In this document: one piece after another, positions 4,696 to 6,146 of the stretch
Numbering within the stretch: position 1 is the stretch's first letter
Layout of the letters: each line of letters begins with the position of its first letter
Origin: an uncultured Ruminococcus sp.
GTDB lineage: Bacteria; Bacillota; Clostridia; Oscillospirales; Ruminococcaceae
Assembly (NCBI GenBank): GCA_900319195.1
Contig: ONNL01000144.1
Coordinates: 1-6,146 of the forward strand
Direction of reading: 5' to 3'
Length of the DNA: 6,146 nucleotides
The notes under the pieces: model-generated
The model's input: the letters and a program-made list of their open reading frames with translations, nothing else
What the model was told of the DNA's origin: nothing
The model's database searches: none
Position numbers and translations under genes: made by a program

Positions 4696-6008
4696 ATATA
4701 CTTGAAAATTTCAGAACGGCGCTCTCCTCGATAATCTCGAACAAAATGCGCTCACTGCTCACGATGCTCGGTATCATCATCGGTATCACGGCAGTTATCA
4801 CGATAACAACACTCGGAAACACTCTCAGCGGAACAGTCATGAACACCTTCATGAACATGGGTGCGAACAGCTTCTACATCGAGCTCAAGCCCAAGGACGA
4901 GGACGCTGAGGACTTCAATATATCTGAGATCACAGAGGATGAGTACCTAAACGATGACTTCATGTACGATGTCACGCAAAAATATCCCAATGAGTTTTAT
5001 TTCCATGACAGTACAGAGGTCGGAGATGCTTCGGTCATCAACAGCCGCGGCAAGACAGTGCCGATAACGGTCGCAGGCTATACCGACGGCTATATGATGT
5101 CCGAAAACGTCAAGCTCATATGCGGAAGGTTCGTCAACGAATATGACCGCCATTTCAAAAAACACGCCTGCTGTGTATCGGATATCTTCGTCCGCCAGTA
5201 TTTTCCCGAGGGCGAGGAGCCTGTCGGCAAAACGATAGAATTCAGCATTGAAGGCGGCGGTGTTGACCAGTATACGATAGTCGGAGTTTACAGGTACAGC
5301 GCAATGGCTTTCGGAAGCTTCAAACCCGGTACTAAGGAAGAGGATAAGCGTACACCATTCGTTATCCCATACAGCTGTGCTGCTGAGCTGACATCCGAGC
5401 AAAATGATATGTGGATGTTCTCGATAGTTCTCTACAACAGAGAGTACACAACAAAACAGGCAGTTGGCGATATGAAGGAATACCTCGCGGAAAAATACAA
5501 GAACAGCAAGTATCTGACAACATTTGTTGAGACTGCTGTAGGAGAGATACAGCAGTACGAAAAGGTGATCAATATCGTTACACTGATAATCTCCGTTATT
5601 GCCGCTATATCGCTTATCGTCGGCGGTGTCGGAGTAATGAACATCATGCTCGTAAGCGTTACGGAGCGTACCCGTGAGATAGGTATACGAAAGGCTCTCG
5701 GAGCGAAAAAGCGGACTATCAAAATGCAGTTTCTGACGGAGGCTATCATTATCTGTCTTATCGGCGGTATCATCGGTATACTGCTTGGACTGCTCAACGG
5801 CGAGATAGTCGGTATCGTCCTTAACCATATCATCAATACAAAGGAAGAATACCGCGAAATGATCGGACGGATAACCATTAAGCCGCCGATAACCGCTATC
5901 CTCGTTTCACTCGGCTTCTCGACACTGATAGGTCTCTTCTTCGGACTATATCCCGCAGGTAAGGCGGCAAGGATGAATCCTATCGACGCTCTCAGATATG
6001 ACGACTAA
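4692..6008 (+). CDS. MacB/FtsX-type ABC permease
   Basis: This 438-residue membrane protein has the MacB layout. One membrane helix (about 22-44, preceded by NKMRSLLTMLGIIIG) is followed by a large extracytoplasmic domain (about 45-290) and three more helices (about 291-317, 349-376, 399-424). After helix 2 comes the FtsX-family signature VSVTERTREIGIRKALGAKK (322-340 area). The end, NPIDALRYDD, matches the usual family C-terminus. Family members do not carry substrate through a classic channel; they transmit ATP-driven movement across the membrane to the adaptor and extracytoplasmic domain (established for MacB). Partners are the upstream ATPase and adaptor. It starts at GTG 4692 in a four-base overlap with the ATPase stop. 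The loop between helices 3 and 4 (about 377-398) is charged and seems long for the family. The substrate is unknown; peptides, antibiotics or lipoproteins are typical of relatives. Confidence 0.93.
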   Translation: MNILENFRTALSSIISNKMRSLLTMLGIIIGITAVITITTLGNTLSGTVMNTFMNMGANSFYIELKPKDEDAEDFNISEITEDEYLNDDFMYDVTQKYPNEFYFHDSTEVGDASVINSRGKTVPITVAGYTDGYMMSENVKLICGRFVNEYDRHFKKHACCVSDIFVRQYFPEGEEPVGKTIEFSIEGGGVDQYTIVGVYRYSAMAFGSFKPGTKEEDKRTPFVIPYSCAAELTSEQNDMWMFSIVLYNREYTTKQAVGDMKEYLAEKYKNSKYLTTFVETAVGEIQQYEKVINIVTLIISVIAAISLIVGGVGVMNIMLVSVTERTREIGIRKALGAKKRTIKMQFLTEAIIICLIGGIIGILLGLLNGEIVGIVLNHIINTKEEYREMIGRITIKPPITAILVSLGFSTLIGLFFGLYPAGKAARMNPIDALRYDD

Positions 6009-6025
6009 AAACTTTGTATGTGTTT

Positions 6026-6066
6026 ATTGAGGGAAACCCTTTTGAGACAAAGGGTTCTCCCTCAAT
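6026..6066. other. long imperfect hairpin after the exporter operon
   Basis: ATTGAGGG (6026-6033) pairs with CCCTCAAT (6059-6066). After a small AAA/TTCT internal loop, CCCTTT (6037-6042) pairs with AAAGGG (6049-6054), leaving a six-base loop. The stem starts 17 bases past the permease stop. It is strong, but no T-run follows directly on either strand. It could be a 3' mRNA-protecting structure, part of a two-step terminator with the stem at 6118-6146, or a dispersed genomic repeat. A smaller stem, TTTCTT/AAGAAA (6074-6089), follows. Confidence 0.55.
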
Positions 6067-6117
6067 GCTCACGTTTCTTAACGAAGAAAGAACAATATCA
6101 AACTGAATAGGAACAAT

Positions 6118-6146
6118 AAATCCCGATACCAAACGAGTCGGGATTT
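6118..6146. terminator. terminator-like stem at the window edge
   Basis: AAATCCCGA (6118-6126) and TCGGGATTT (6138-6146) form a perfect nine-pair stem with an 11-base loop. A on the left and T on the right is the form of a bidirectional intrinsic terminator. The window stops within the T side, so the full U-tract cannot be seen. It lies 110 bases past the permease stop and could end this operon, a convergent gene beyond the edge, or both. Confidence 0.65.

Noticed and set aside
4947..5828. Long minus-strand open frame (293 codons) opposite the permease
   Set aside because: It lies wholly within the permease gene, which has clear family motifs. Its translation is low-complexity and lacks any recognisable domain, so it is a codon-bias shadow.
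1..6146. Search for CRISPR arrays, insertion sequences, tRNA or rRNA, attachment sites, or a defence or biosynthetic system
   Set aside because: No spaced repeat array, transposase, terminal repeats with target duplication, RNA gene or unknown multi-gene cassette could be seen. The three-gene operon belongs to the well-known MacAB-type family.

Overview
The window looks like a chromosomal segment of a Gram-positive gut clostridium, most likely Ruminococcus or a close relative in the Oscillospiraceae. The reasons are indirect: moderate-GC genes with heavy use of ATA for isoleucine, AT-rich gaps, strong AGGAGG-type ribosome sites, a MacA-like adaptor carrying a lipoprotein signal, and GGDEF and TSCPD proteins typical of these bacteria. 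The genus is inference. All supported genes lie on the + strand.

Region 1 (1-1980): after a possible 15-codon remnant of an upstream gene there is a near-consensus extended -10 promoter (57-85), immediately followed by a perfect 21-bp palindrome at the expected transcription start. This drives a 595-residue soluble signalling protein with PAS-like N-terminal sensing regions, a central GGDEF domain and a GAF-like C-terminal region. The catalytic GGDEF signature is SGSGF and the RxxD inhibitory site is absent, while the guanine-contacting Asn and Asp are kept. It is therefore probably not an active diguanylate cyclase.

Region 2 (1981-2386): a perfect 16-bp inverted repeat sits directly against the ribosome site of a small free-standing TSCPD-domain protein (87 residues). 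That gene ends at a good intrinsic terminator.

Region 3 (2388-6146): a strong promoter (TTGACA, 17 bp, TAAAAT with TGC extension) overlaps a tandem imperfect repeat. The second copy contains an 11-bp-arm palindrome just past the start site. A three-gene operon follows: a lipoprotein adaptor with an unusually long coiled coil, a MacB/LolD-type ABC ATPase, and a MacB/FtsX-type permease. The genes are tightly packed (1-nt gap, then 4-nt overlap), which indicates translational coupling. Together they should form a MacAB/YknXYZ-like exporter or mechanotransmission complex; the substrate cannot be read from sequence. The operon is followed by a long imperfect hairpin and, at the window edge, a terminator-like stem.

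I see no CRISPR array, mobile element, tRNA or rRNA. The gene content is of known families. The items most worth a second look are the degenerate GGDEF protein and the set of palindromes placed at promoters and at a ribosome site.
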